This document shows, piece by piece, positions 1-9,600 of a stretch of 64,000 bases of DNA. The notes below the pieces were generated by a model. That model saw nothing but the letters and a program-made list of their open reading frames with translations. It ran no database searches and had not been told where the DNA came from. Source of the stretch: JACKCP01 sp034007295 (GTDB lineage: Bacteria; Desulfobacterota; Desulfobacteria; Desulfobacterales; JACKCP01); NCBI GenBank assembly GCA_034007295.1, contig JAVERC010000009.1, forward strand, positions 1 through 64,000, in the 5' to 3' direction. The stretch's first letter is position 1. Each line of letters opens with the position of its first letter. The position numbers were made by a program, and so were the translations under genes.

Positions 1-96
1 TTTTATGATATTGCTTTAGGAGCAGGGTTGATCGAAAAATTATGTTATAATTTACATTGCTTCTTTATAAGAAAATGGCTTAATATATTGATTTCT

Positions 97-127
97 TATG
101 CTTTTTTTGAATTCGGTCAGGCACTAA
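97..127. repeat. Family A repeat, terminal fragment
   Basis: Reading TTCGGTCAGGCACTAA at its right end, this matches the terminus of the family A repeats found elsewhere (compare TTCGGCCAGCCACTAA near 58201). Only the end is recognisable. The CTA at 124-126 is the complement of the TAG stop codon of the Cache gene that lies to the right, so the repeat terminus supplies the stop codon. The first 100 bases of the window hold no gene I can support. Confidence 0.45.
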
Positions 128-561
128 ATAAAGAAATTAGTTATTTTTTGCTTTTTGAAATCCTTTAATATCTTAAAATTAACACCAACTGAAAAAATTC
201 CCCATCTCTCTCCAAGCACATAAATTGGAGCAGAAACATCAGCTATTGTTTCACCATTGTCCATTTTATATTCCTGGACAAGAACCTCTTCTGAACTATT
301 CGCCCTGGCAATGATTTCATCAGTAAAAATTCTTTTTGTTCTGTTAGTTTTAAGATCTCTTTTTTCATCAAATGTAAGTGCCTGCTGATACTTTGTGTTA
401 TGTGTCGGCAGATACCCGTTCTTATCAAGTGCTACAGCATATTCTATTGTGGGATCTTTTAAAAAAGAATCCTGGGGCTTTAAAAATACCCTGTCAGTAT
501 AGGTACTGTAGGCTGTCTGATATTTTGGAGGATTAAAACCTGGAATTTTAATATAATTTGT

Positions 562-579
562 CACTGTTGTCCAAAATAA
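562..579 (+). repeat. IS left terminal inverted repeat
   Basis: CACTGTTGTCCAAAATAA is the exact reverse complement of 1939-1956. The match ends after 18 bases. Confidence 0.95.
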
Positions 580-672
580 CAATTGAAGAAAAAAAGAGTT
601 GAGCGAATCCTTTTTGTGTGGATATTAATTTATCTGCGACAACAAATTAAAAAACAAAAAGGATTCGGAGAA

Positions 673-1857
673 ATGATAAAGCATGCAAGTCTTTTTAGTC
701 AACTCATAGATGTCTTTGATAGAAATAAATTTAAGAAAATAGTCAACAAGCACGGCAGTGAAAAATATTCAAAGGGTTTTGATTCCTGGGATCATTATGT
801 TTCAATGCTTTTTTGCCAGCTTGCAGGGGCTCAAAGCTTGAGAGAAATAACAAAGGGACTATCTTGTACCGTTGGAAAACTAAAACATCTTGGTATGAAA
901 GGTGCGCCAAAAAGATCGACTCTGTCTTATGCAAATAAGAACAGGTCTTGTGAAGTATACAAGGACATGTTTTATGAAACTTTAAGTTTTTGTCAAAATT
1001 CAATTCCTAAAAAACGTAAATTCAAATTTAAAAACAAGCTCCTGTCATTTGACAGTTCTTTGATATCTTTATCTCTTTCCCTTTTCCCCTGGGCTGAATA
1101 CAGACAGAAAAAAGGAGCTGTCAAACTTCATCTTCTTCTTGACCATGAAGGATATATCCCTGTTTTTGCAAATATTACAGATGGAAAAACTCATGATTCA
1201 AATATTGGCTGGGATATACCTGTAATGAAAGACTCTATTATTGTTGTGGACAGAGCATATGTTGATTTTGATCTTTTATATCACTGGAATTTAAATAAAG
1301 CTTATTTTGTATCCAGACAAAAATCGAATGCTGCTTTTAAAATTATTGAAGAAAAACGGGTTCCTCAAAAATCAAATATATTAAATGACCAGATTATAGA
1401 GCTTACAGGCTGCAACACCAGGAAGAAATATCCTCTTAAATTAAGAAGAGTTGTTGTATGGGACAGCATAAAAGAAAAAGAGCTGGTCTTTATAACAAAT
1501 AACTTTAAATTTGGTGCAACAACAATATCTGAAATCTACAAAGACCGCTGGGAAATTGAGATTTTCTTTAAAACATTGAAGCAGAATCTTAAAATAAAAA
1601 CATTTGTAGGCACAAGTGAGAATGCAATAAATATTCAGATTTGGACAGCACTGATATCAATACTGCTGATAAAATATCTGACGTTCAAATCCAGCTTTGG
1701 CTGGTCTATTTCAAATCTTGTAGCATTATTGAGATGGAATCTTTTTACTCACAGAGATTTATGGGAGTGGATTGATGATCCATTTAAAGATTATCGACAA
1801 CAGAATGAATCAAATCAACAGACATTTGATTTTCGATATTTTAGACAGCAGACTTGA
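673..1857 (+). CDS. IS4-family DDE transposase
   Basis: This is the transposase of the surrounding element. The N-terminus (MIKHASLFSQLIDVFD... FDSWDHYVSMLFCQLAG) matches the DUF4372-type N-terminal domain common in IS4 transposases. The catalytic DDE core follows: first Asp in LLSFDSSLI, second Asp in IVVDRAYVDF, and the Y-(2)-R-(3)-E-(6)-K signature in YKDRWEIEIFFKTLK. The frame is open back to a TTG at 583, but the family usually starts near the ATG at 673, which has GGAG just upstream, so I take 673 (394 residues). The frame is full length with no internal stop. Confidence 0.93.
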   Translation: MIKHASLFSQLIDVFDRNKFKKIVNKHGSEKYSKGFDSWDHYVSMLFCQLAGAQSLREITKGLSCTVGKLKHLGMKGAPKRSTLSYANKNRSCEVYKDMFYETLSFCQNSIPKKRKFKFKNKLLSFDSSLISLSLSLFPWAEYRQKKGAVKLHLLLDHEGYIPVFANITDGKTHDSNIGWDIPVMKDSIIVVDRAYVDFDLLYHWNLNKAYFVSRQKSNAAFKIIEEKRVPQKSNILNDQIIELTGCNTRKKYPLKLRRVVVWDSIKEKELVFITNNFKFGATTISEIYKDRWEIEIFFKTLKQNLKIKTFVGTSENAINIQIWTALISILLIKYLTFKSSFGWSISNLVALLRWNLFTHRDLWEWIDDPFKDYRQQNESNQQTFDFRYFRQQT

Positions 1858-1938
1858 AAAAGGGGGACCTGATTTTGAATTTATGACTTTGCTGAACTAA
1901 AATACTTGATATAAAAGTACTTTGTTTTTTTAATTTAA

Positions 1939-1956
1939 TTATTTTGGACAACAGTG
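1939..1956 (-). repeat. IS right terminal inverted repeat
   Basis: TTATTTTGGACAACAGTG is the exact complement of the left end, followed directly by the target duplication ATAATTTGT at 1957-1965. Confidence 0.95.
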
Positions 1957-2295
1957 ATAATTTGTATCAAAAATTTGATCTCTTGTAAGAATCTGGCTAT
2001 GGACAGCTTCTGCAAGATATTGAGAAACCATGGTAGCACCGACTTCAGACATATGCTTTGCTTTTTCAAGCAGATTTATTCTCTGTTTTTCACCTTCAAT
2101 ATTTCCAAACATAAAACCAAGGGGAACTGCAACCACCAATAAGCAAACCATAATAATAAAACTGATTTTTACACCGATTTTAGTAAACATGAAAAACTCC
2201 TTAAATTCTTTATTTTGCCAAAAAAACTTTATTGATAAAACAATTATACTTTTATTTATGTTCTTTTACTGATCTAAGGATGGCTGTAAGTTTAA

Positions 2296-2835
2296 TTAAA
2301 AAAACCCTACTCTTAAGGCTCCCCACCTTTTCTCTTTTACATATATCTGAACTGCATAATCATAAAGAACATCACCATTGTCTCTCAAATATTTCTGCAA
2401 AATCGGAGATTGGGATCTATTTACCTGCATTCCGATCTGATCGTTATAGAGAGTTTTGTCTCTTCCCTGCGGCTTGCAGTAAAGGCTATTGTGAGTTGGT
2501 GCGTACCCTTCTCTGTCAACTGCGACTACATAATCAAGCTTAGGACTTTTATCGAGGTGTTTATCTAGTATTATCTGGAGATCTGCCTCAATTTTTCTAT
2601 CATAAACCGTGTGGTATTTTGGCGGATTGGATTCTGGGATCGGAATATAAAATGTACTAAAAATTTCGCCAAGGGATACTTTACCGCTGTCAATGACTTT
2701 TTCTAAATAATTTTCGACCTCTTCCTTGGCACTTAAAGCAATAGACCTAATTTCCTCAGGTGGAGAAGAGTCAGCAAAAGCCATGTTGATAACAAGCAAA
2801 ATAGCAATCATTGTAAAAAAGATTTTTTTTGCCAT
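2296..2835 (-). CDS. Secreted single-Cache-domain protein
   Basis: A 179-residue protein with a cleavable signal peptide (MAKKIFFTMIAILLVINMAFA) and then one Cache-like sensory domain: NPPKYHTVYD, VVAVDREGYAPTHNSLY, QVNRSQSP and VQIYVKEKRWGALRVGFF. The same motifs occur in periplasmic domains of chemoreceptors, but here the protein ends right after the domain, with no membrane anchor, HAMP or signalling part. It should therefore be a free periplasmic or exported sensor or binding protein. It is the paralogue of the interrupted gene just downstream on the same strand (105 bp gap), so the pair arose by tandem duplication. Start: AAGGAG lies six bases before ATG. The ligand cannot be told from sequence. 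Confidence 0.75.
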   Translation of the reverse strand: MAKKIFFTMIAILLVINMAFADSSPPEEIRSIALSAKEEVENYLEKVIDSGKVSLGEIFSTFYIPIPESNPPKYHTVYDRKIEADLQIILDKHLDKSPKLDYVVAVDREGYAPTHNSLYCKPQGRDKTLYNDQIGMQVNRSQSPILQKYLRDNGDVLYDYAVQIYVKEKRWGALRVGFF

Positions 2836-3278
2836 AAAAACTCCTTAATTAAATTAACTAAACGCTGTTAAATTAAATTAAATGGTTATTTATGTCAAAA
2901 AAAAACTTTAAAAAGCATATCTATTTATATACGAAACCAGCCTTATATTTATTAATAACATATTACTTTTATTAACTTTTTAAAGTTTATCTTTAAAATC
3001 GATTATTTGAGTTTTTTTGCATTTTCAAAAGCTCTGAATTCTGTTTTTAAGATTGAAAGAGTCATTCATTTCTTAATTTGGAAAAAGTACCCAAACACCT
3101 GTCCAGAAATATTGTCCATCCGTTATCGGTTATTATATGTCTTGCCATGAATTGTTTGAAAAAGATTAAATTCCCAGGTAAAAAATTTGGCTTTTGAACT
3201 GAATAATTTTTTTTGACCTTAATTCAAATTTTTTAAAATAAGGCTATATCAGTGATTACCTAAAAACAAAAATTTATT
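2836..3278. other. AT-rich intergenic stretch, no gene seen
   Basis: No coding potential that I can support. It should contain the promoter of the Cache gene at its left end. Near 3249-3272 the sequence AGTGATTACCTAAAAAC looks like a decayed end of a family A repeat. Confidence 0.5.
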
Positions 3279-3474
3279 CCTAGGTTGAGCGTTTCATCTT
3301 TTTAAATTTAAATTTTTTTAATAAATCAAGCTTATTATATTTAAAAATATGAAACCCTGCAGGCTTTCCAATTTTGCGGCATCTACTGCGTTAAATTGTA
3401 TCACGCATATCAAAAGTATAGCCTGATAAAATTTACCGTTATATACAGCAAACTTGAAAATCGCTCAATTTAGG
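3279..3474. repeat. Family B palindromic repeat, long copy
   Basis: The ends are inverted: CCTAGGTTGAGCG at the left and the complement of CCTAAATTGAGCG at the right. Inside, ATCTACTGCGTTAAATTG pairs imperfectly with the complement of the segment around 3426-3450, and the loop CACGCATATCAAAAGTATAG is nearly identical to that of the copy at 11254-11376. This copy carries about 70 extra bases near its left end. It lies just after the 3' end of rmuC. Confidence 0.7.
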
Positions 3475-3500
3475 CATAATAATTATCTACTCCCTTTGTG

Positions 3501-5321
3501 CTAATTTTCTACAAATTCCAAATAATCTGTTTTTGCAAAATCAGATGAAATTTCCTTTTTTATTGGAATACCGTAACCTTTCAAATCTTCTGCCTGATTA
3601 AGAAGATTGCCTCTTCCGCTTGTAAGTTTTTTATGAGCTGAATCATATGTTGACTGAAGAGTTATTATATTTTTTTCTATCTTTTCAAAATCTTCTAAAA
3701 ATCCCCTTAACTTGTCATAAATTTTACCTGCTTTTTGTGCTATTTCCCTTGCATTTTCATTCTGTCTTTCATATTTCCAGATATTTTCAACTGTTCTAAG
3801 GGTTGCAAGCAAAGTTGTGGGGGTTACAATTACTATTCTTTTTGCAAAGGCTATATTAAAAAGGTTTTCATCATTTTGAAAGGCTGCCATAAAAGCTGCA
3901 TCAATTGGCATGAACATAAGTATAAAATCAAGTGATCTTGTATTTTTAAGGGATTGATAATCCTTTTGGGAAAGTCCGTTTATATGATTTTTTACAGATA
4001 ATATGTGATCCTGAAGAGCTTTTTTTCTTTCTTCATCTTCTGCTGCATTTATGTATTTATTGTAACTTATAAGAGATACCTTTGAATCAATAATTATATC
4101 TTTATTATCCGGCAGGCGAACTATGACATCAGGTCTTAGAAGATTATTATCGCTGTCTCTGAAACTTGACTGGGTTTCATATTCTATGCCTTTTCTCAAA
4201 CCTGATTTTTCAAGTATTTTTTCAAGAATCATTTCCCCCCAGTTTCCCTGAACTTTGTTATCACCTGTCAGGGCTCTTGTGAGATTTTTTGCTTCCTTGT
4301 TCATTTCCCTGTTAATATTTTGAAGATTTTTTATCTGTTCACTTAATGCTGTTCTGTCTTTGGTTTCTTCCATGTGAATCTGTTCTACTTTTTTGCCAAA
4401 ATCACCAAGCTGTTCTTTAAAAGGCTTGATTATCTCGCCAATATTAATTTTATTCTGATCTGTAAATTTTTGACTTTTTTCCTCAAGAATTTTTGCTGCA
4501 AGATTTTCAAACTCAATTTTCATATTTTTTTTGGCTTCTTCTATGTCTTTAAGCCTTTGTTCATTTTGCTTTTTCTGTTCATCAAATCTTGTTAAAAGCT
4601 CTGAATAATTTGATTTTTGATAAGAAAGTTCTTCATTTAAATTTTTTATAATCTCTTCTTTTTCAGCTAAAGTTTTTTCAGTTTTATTCAAATACTGATT
4701 TCTTTCTTCTGCTGTGGCTCTTAATTCTGATTCTTTATTGTACTTCTGCCTTATATCATTGAGATCATTTGTTGTTTTTTCTAAATTCTGCCTTAATTCT
4801 GAAATATAATTTATCTGCTCATCAAGACGGGTCTGAAGCTTGGAAAAGTTTGATTTTTTATCTGATAATTCTTCTGAAAGTTCTTCAAGCTTTTCATTTT
4901 TATCATTAAGCTGTTTTTGAATTTCTTCAAAACTTTTTACTCTTTCTTCCAAGGCTGATCTTAAAGATGTTTCCCTTGAATAATCATTTCTTAATTTTTC
5001 AATCTGCAAAGAATAATTTTCAATTTTTTCCTTTAACTCCGGTATCAGCAAAACTTTTTCATTTAGCCTTACAGCCTTTTCCCTCAAATCGTTGTACTTT
5101 TCATCTTTTTCAGTAATTTTCAAACTGAAATCACTTATAATTTCAGTACTTTTTTTCAACTCTTTTTCAAAAAATTCATTTTGCAGTTTTATCTCGTTAT
5201 AATTAGTTTGGAGCTTGCTTTGATTTTCACTGAATTTCTTTTTCAAAAGAAAAAAACTTATAAAAATTCCTGTAAAAAAACTTAAAAATCCAACCGCCAA
5301 AAAATACAAATTTATATCCAT
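3501..5321 (-). CDS. rmuC: RmuC-family DNA recombination protein
   Basis: A 606-residue protein with an N-terminal membrane anchor (residues about 5-26), a very long coiled coil (about 30-300) and the C-terminal RmuC domain (about 310-560). Recognisable family segments are GNWGEMILEKILEKSGL, LRPDVIVRLPDNKDIIIDSK and LDFILMFMPIDAAF. RmuC proteins are predicted nuclease-fold proteins that limit inverted-repeat recombination; the biochemistry is poorly settled. It is the last gene of a five-gene minus-strand run, 48 bp after the unrecognised cysteine-containing gene, so it may be co-transcribed with it. The gap holds a family A repeat end, which could instead separate the two. Start: AGGA upstream of ATG. 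Confidence 0.93.
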   Translation of the reverse strand: MDINLYFLAVGFLSFFTGIFISFFLLKKKFSENQSKLQTNYNEIKLQNEFFEKELKKSTEIISDFSLKITEKDEKYNDLREKAVRLNEKVLLIPELKEKIENYSLQIEKLRNDYSRETSLRSALEERVKSFEEIQKQLNDKNEKLEELSEELSDKKSNFSKLQTRLDEQINYISELRQNLEKTTNDLNDIRQKYNKESELRATAEERNQYLNKTEKTLAEKEEIIKNLNEELSYQKSNYSELLTRFDEQKKQNEQRLKDIEEAKKNMKIEFENLAAKILEEKSQKFTDQNKINIGEIIKPFKEQLGDFGKKVEQIHMEETKDRTALSEQIKNLQNINREMNKEAKNLTRALTGDNKVQGNWGEMILEKILEKSGLRKGIEYETQSSFRDSDNNLLRPDVIVRLPDNKDIIIDSKVSLISYNKYINAAEDEERKKALQDHILSVKNHINGLSQKDYQSLKNTRSLDFILMFMPIDAAFMAAFQNDENLFNIAFAKRIVIVTPTTLLATLRTVENIWKYERQNENAREIAQKAGKIYDKLRGFLEDFEKIEKNIITLQSTYDSAHKKLTSGRGNLLNQAEDLKGYGIPIKKEISSDFAKTDYLEFVEN

Positions 5322-5339
5322 TTTATATCCTGAAATTAT

Positions 5340-5372
5340 GTTAAAAAAATTTTCGTTTCAATCTCACCACTA
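5340..5372. repeat. Family A repeat, terminal fragment
   Basis: TTTTCGTTTCAATCTCACCA and CTAAATA resemble the end of the family A repeat. CTA at 5370-5372 is the complement of the TAG stop of the gene that follows, the same arrangement as at 124 and 58769. Confidence 0.4.
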
Positions 5373-5996
5373 AATAAAAAATATATCCAAAAAATTTCTC
5401 AGTTCTTTTTCACCTACTTTTTCAGCTATGCTGTATTGTCCACCGCAGGTTATTGTTCTGTAATCATTCCATGAAGCTGAAGTTAATTCGCAGGCATTGT
5501 GAAGCATCCCATAGGGACATTGGCCGCAGTCATAAATCAAACCATTTTTCTTTAAAATACATCCATACATAAGACTTGAATCAGGAATTATTTTTCTTTT
5601 TTTATTTTTTTTTATTTCCGAATAAACTGCATTTGCTTCATCTTTGCTGAAGTTTTTAATAATTTTTCTGTCCATTTTCTGCAGTAAAAAATCTACATTT
5701 TCAATACAATAAAACATTTCCTTTAATGGATCAGATGTATCATTTTCAGAAAAAGTATGCTTGTCCATTATTAATCCATAATCGCCAAGCCAATATTCCG
5801 GGTCGACAAGCCTTTTGGACATAATCATCATCTGCATCCATTTGTAAAAATCAATAAGTATGATTTTTTTATATTCTACAGTGGGTCGAATTACCTTTTT
5901 TTTTATTGGAGGCTCTTCTTCAATATATGTAATACATGATCCTGACCAGGAACCAATAATTACATCTGCACCTTTTTTTTTATCTGATTTTGCCAT
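5370..5996 (-). CDS. Unrecognised 208-residue protein with a C-terminal cysteine cluster
   Basis: I do not recognise this protein. The frame extends to a GTG at 6002, but AGAAGG lies the right distance before the ATG at 5996 (MAKSDKKKG), so that start is used. It is soluble, without signal peptide or membrane segment. The last third carries cysteines in YGCILKKN, YDCGQCPYG, HNACEL and ITCGGQ, which could bind a metal or an Fe-S cluster. The first part includes a Gly-Ser-rich GSWSGSC stretch and a basic KKK region. It sits 39 bp after the 176-residue gene and 48 bp before rmuC on the same strand, so it probably belongs to the WYL-regulated block. Confidence 0.6.
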   Translation of the reverse strand: MAKSDKKKGADVIIGSWSGSCITYIEEEPPIKKKVIRPTVEYKKIILIDFYKWMQMMIMSKRLVDPEYWLGDYGLIMDKHTFSENDTSDPLKEMFYCIENVDFLLQKMDRKIIKNFSKDEANAVYSEIKKNKKRKIIPDSSLMYGCILKKNGLIYDCGQCPYGMLHNACELTSASWNDYRTITCGGQYSIAEKVGEKELRNFLDIFFI

Positions 5997-6035
5997 AAAC
6001 ACCTTCTTAAAAAATTTGATTATTTGTTTGGTTTT

Positions 6036-6566
6036 TTAACTCACATAAACAATTGATCTTTCATAAATAAGAGAGCTTGTAAAATTCCATGATCTGACCT
6101 TTGCTAAAAAAACAATTGTACCAAAGGATTTTTTGTAGCCGTTTTGTCCTTTTACATAAAAAGGTTTTTCAATAATTTCAGCAAACTCGGCCTTTTCTAG
6201 AAAATAATTAATTCTTTCAAAAATATTAAAACCATACCTCAGGTCAAAGTCTATCTGCCCTTCTGGTTTTTCGTTGTTTATCAAGGGAGAATAACTTTCA
6301 ACAGTAAGATTTATATTGTTAAAATCACCTTCTCCAAATGACCTGATCATACATTCAGGATAAATAAGCTCATTTTCTTCGTCAAAACCTGCAACATGAT
6401 CCCCAAAAAAAGGACCGTCTACTGAATAATTTTTAAAAACTCCCTGATGCTGCCTTTTTTCAATATAATTTTTCCAGTAAATTACATTTTTTATATCTGC
6501 ATCTGTTATTTTATATTTTTTGTCATAATGCTCATTTGCCTTGATCTGAAGAAGTCTGTTCTTCAT
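6036..6566 (-). CDS. Unrecognised 176-residue protein
   Basis: I do not recognise a family. The protein is soluble, mixed alpha/beta, with no signal peptide, membrane segment or cysteine motif. Acidic and aromatic residues are common (DGPFFGDHVAGFDEENELIY), and a glycine/lysine stretch occurs at KGQNGYKKSFGTIVF. Start: AAAGGTGA six bases before ATG. It lies 38 bp after the 1147-residue gene and 39 bp before the cysteine-cluster gene, all on the minus strand, so the three are likely translated from one message. Confidence 0.6.
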   Translation of the reverse strand: MKNRLLQIKANEHYDKKYKITDADIKNVIYWKNYIEKRQHQGVFKNYSVDGPFFGDHVAGFDEENELIYPECMIRSFGEGDFNNINLTVESYSPLINNEKPEGQIDFDLRYGFNIFERINYFLEKAEFAEIIEKPFYVKGQNGYKKSFGTIVFLAKVRSWNFTSSLIYERSIVYVS

Positions 6567-6604
6567 TTTTTCACCTTTCCATTTAAAATCTTTACGAATT
6601 TATT

Positions 6605-9600
6605 TCATGCACATTTTTTTTCTATAACTTGTGTTAAATCATAATCTGCTGTTAACAAAAGCTCCCAGAACATCAAATAAAATCCAAAAAGATCGTCTCC
6701 AACATAAAGGATATATCCAAGTTTTTTTGAAAAACTGCTGCTTGAACCTGAGCAGTTTTCTTCAAGTGCTTTTTTAAACCTGTCAAATACTCCTTTCTGC
6801 CTTGAATCAATTCTTAAAACCCTGGCAAAAAGAGAAATAAAACTTATTATCCATGAAATATGCTCTTTTTCAGTTTCAAGATACTCATCCTGGAATAAAT
6901 GGTTGAGCTCTTGCGGAATATTAAGATAAAAAGATTTTTTTAAATTTTCAGGCAGATTTGGAGCTGAATAAAATTTTTCATTATTTTTAAAAACCTCTTT
7001 TAACAAAGGCAGAACTTTCCCCTTAAAAGCCTCATCTGTTTTTTTAGTCCTGTACCTGTTAACAAGATTTGATACTGAATTTACATAATGGGACTTGCCT
7101 AGAAAACTCCCTTTTCCAGGAATCCAGCTTTCATGATTAAGAAATAATTTCTCTGCACTTTCTTCAAGGCTTTCTTTATAACGATTGTAATCAAAATTTT
7201 TTGGCTGAACATTTTCAGATTTAGCTACCTCAAAAGAATTTTTAAATCCAAACAACGAAGCTCCATTTATATAATTATCTGAAAATGCAGAGTGCAAATC
7301 ATTCATGCAGGAAAAATTTTTAAAAACCGATGAAATTCCTGTAGATATTTCACCTTTTATTTTGTACTCATTTTTTTCAAGGGAAAAAATATGGCAAAGC
7401 TCTGATGCAGCAAAAAATTTTGGCATAAGGCCTTCCGTTTGTGCATCTTCAGGCCATTGAGTTGCTGCCTTTACAAGGCTTGAGATTTTTTTTGGATCTT
7501 TTATGCCAAAAATCAAATCTTTAACAAGCAAAACCCAGCAGTCTTTAAGCCAGTCAAGAGTGTTCCATGACTTCCTTGAATAATGAAGGGAAACCCTGTA
7601 ATCAATTCTTATGAAAAAATCAATTAATTCCTGATCGTTTTTAAAGCAGCCGTCTGCTTTTAAAAATTGTTCAATATTTTCAAAAACTGCATTTTTTCCA
7701 AAATCGCAAATTTCATTATTTCTGTCTTTAAGTCCGCCCCACCTTCCTGCTGCCTTTACATTAAACTTTATAATCCATAGACCAGAGGCCCAGTTATTGT
7801 CTTCAAAATAAACGCAAACTTTTTTTTCTTCAGAAATATAAGCCTGAACTGCAATTGTATCAAAATTTTTCCTGCCCATATTATTTGTGTCAAAATCTAG
7901 AAATCCCTTTTTGTCTGAAAAAATATCTGTAAATTCAATCCTTAATGTTTCAATTTTTTCTGCAATTTCAAACTCGATTTTTTCTCCGTATTCGTCTTTC
8001 AGGCATTCAAATTTTTCAGCAGTAAATGGAGTTACTATTTCTATTAAATCAATTTTTTCATTCATTCCCTGCTTGCAAATTGACAGCACATTGCTGCCTG
8101 ACTCAAGTTTATCCATAAGGCTTATTAAAGACAGTTTTTCACAATTGCGTTTCTCAAAATTAAGCTCCCTCACAAGTTTATCTCCAAGAATTAAACTTGC
8201 TTTCCCCTGTGAATAAATATTTAAAACCTTGCTTGATTTTGTATCTATTGAAACAAGTGATTCCAGACGGATATTTTTTTCATTTTTTTCTTTTTCACTA
8301 TAATCTGTAACACTTATAAATATCCCCGGAACTGACCAGTTTATTACAAATAAATCCTTTTCAAGATTATTTGAGCCCAAGTCAAAAACAAGCTTGAAAA
8401 ATCTTAAATTTTCATCTCTAAAACTGAAAAACGATTGTTTTTCTTCAATATTTTCCGAAAGGTCTTTTTGAAAATTAACAGGAGGCTTATCAAAATAAAA
8501 AATACTGTTTTCAACTTTTTTCAATCCGTTCCAGATAATACAGGAAGTTCTTGCAAGGGCTTTTAAATCTCCTTTTCTTTTAAGAGTTATTAAAAGTCTT
8601 CCAAGACCTTGATCAAAATTTTTCAAACCAAATGACAAATCAACAGTTTTTTTCTCTTCATCAAGAACAAACTCAATATCAATTTTTTCTCCCAAATTTT
8701 TAGATTCAAGAGTTAAGGTATATTCCAAAGCTGAAGTTTTAAATTCATCCGGCAGATTTACTTCAATTGCAAAACCTGATGTTGAAAAAAAATTTTTGCC
8801 GTTAATTCCGCAGTATGATTTCCCTGTTACTTTAAGAGAAGGTTTACTTTCTCCCTTAATAACAAGTGTTGCAGGGCCTTTTTCAATTTTAATACTTTCT
8901 CCTGAATCTAAATCTATTTTTTTAAAATATAAATCAGGATTTTCAGATATAAGTTCAATATCAGTAAAACAAGAAGGCTCAAATCTTAAAACAAGGATAT
9001 AGCTTCCAGCTTCAAGATTTACTTTGTCATCTGCCATTGAGCATGATTTTACAAAGCGTCCTGAATTTGCCGAAAAAATTAAAAATTCATTATTTCGGCC
9101 CTCTTTCCAAAGACTAAATTCCCATTTGCGGCTGCCGCTGTTTTTAATAATTACTGATTTGTTAAGGCTTCCAGGCTCAAAAGGCAAAAACAAATCTTCA
9201 TATAAATTTGAAAAAACTTGTTTTTCACCGCAAATTTCAATAGTCCATACTTCATTTTTTCCGGCCGGCAAAAGAACACCGTATTCATAATCCTTAAAAA
9301 CAAGGTATGGAATCAATGCTTTTTTAAACTCGCTTTTATCTATGCTTTTTAAAGATTTGGAAATTTCATCTTCAAGAAATGATTTTTTTTCATTTATATT
9401 TAATTCATTATTATAAACCTTAAAAAAAGTTCTTAAATAATATGATTGATCATCATTTTCCAAAGCTTCCCTTGAAGTTTTTGGAAAAGGCAGTTTTAAT
9501 GTATTAATAAAGTCATTTTGCCACTGTTTCAATTCTTCTGTATCATCAACCTGAGGGATTCCATATTTAGATGAATATTTAAAGGCTTTATCACAAAAGT

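Larger units (their letters stand above)
562..1956 (+). mobile_element. Complete IS4-family insertion sequence (1395 bp)
   Basis: The element is bounded by perfect 18-bp inverted repeats, CACTGTTGTCCAAAATAA at 562-579 and its complement at 1939-1956. The direct repeat ATAATTTGT flanks it at 553-561 and 1957-1965, a 9-bp target duplication, which is within the usual range for IS4-family elements. It contains one transposase gene on the plus strand. Both ends, the duplication and the transposase are intact, so the insertion is probably recent and the element could still be active. Confidence 0.95.
124..2190 (-). pseudogene. Cache-domain sensor gene split by an IS4-family insertion
   Basis: The N-terminal part (1957-2190) starts with MFTKIGVKISF and a single membrane segment, and has a good Shine-Dalgarno AAGGAG five bases before ATG. 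The C-terminal part (124-561) carries the extracytoplasmic Cache-like sensor region with motifs NPPKYQTAY, VALDKNGYLPTHNTKY and NRTKRIF, as in the ligand-binding part of many chemoreceptors. Removing bases 562-1956 and one copy of the 9-bp target duplication rejoins the frame exactly at ...FDTNY|IKIPG..., about 223 residues. There is no HAMP, MCP or kinase domain; the last residues come from a repeat end. It is a paralogue of the intact gene at 2296-2835. As it stands the gene should give only an 83-residue membrane fragment. Whether the protein was a chemoreceptor remnant or a stand-alone sensor is not decided. Confidence 0.85.

Noticed and set aside
1..168. An open frame on the plus strand at the window start (FYDIALGAGLIEKL...)
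   Set aside because: It has no start in the window, an unusual composition and overlaps the end of the Cache pseudogene and a repeat end. It is more likely chance in AT-rich DNA.
583..672. Longer transposase start at the TTG at 583
   Set aside because: The extra 30 residues are basic, poorly conserved-looking and lie against the IS end; the family usually begins near MIKHASLFSQL at 673.
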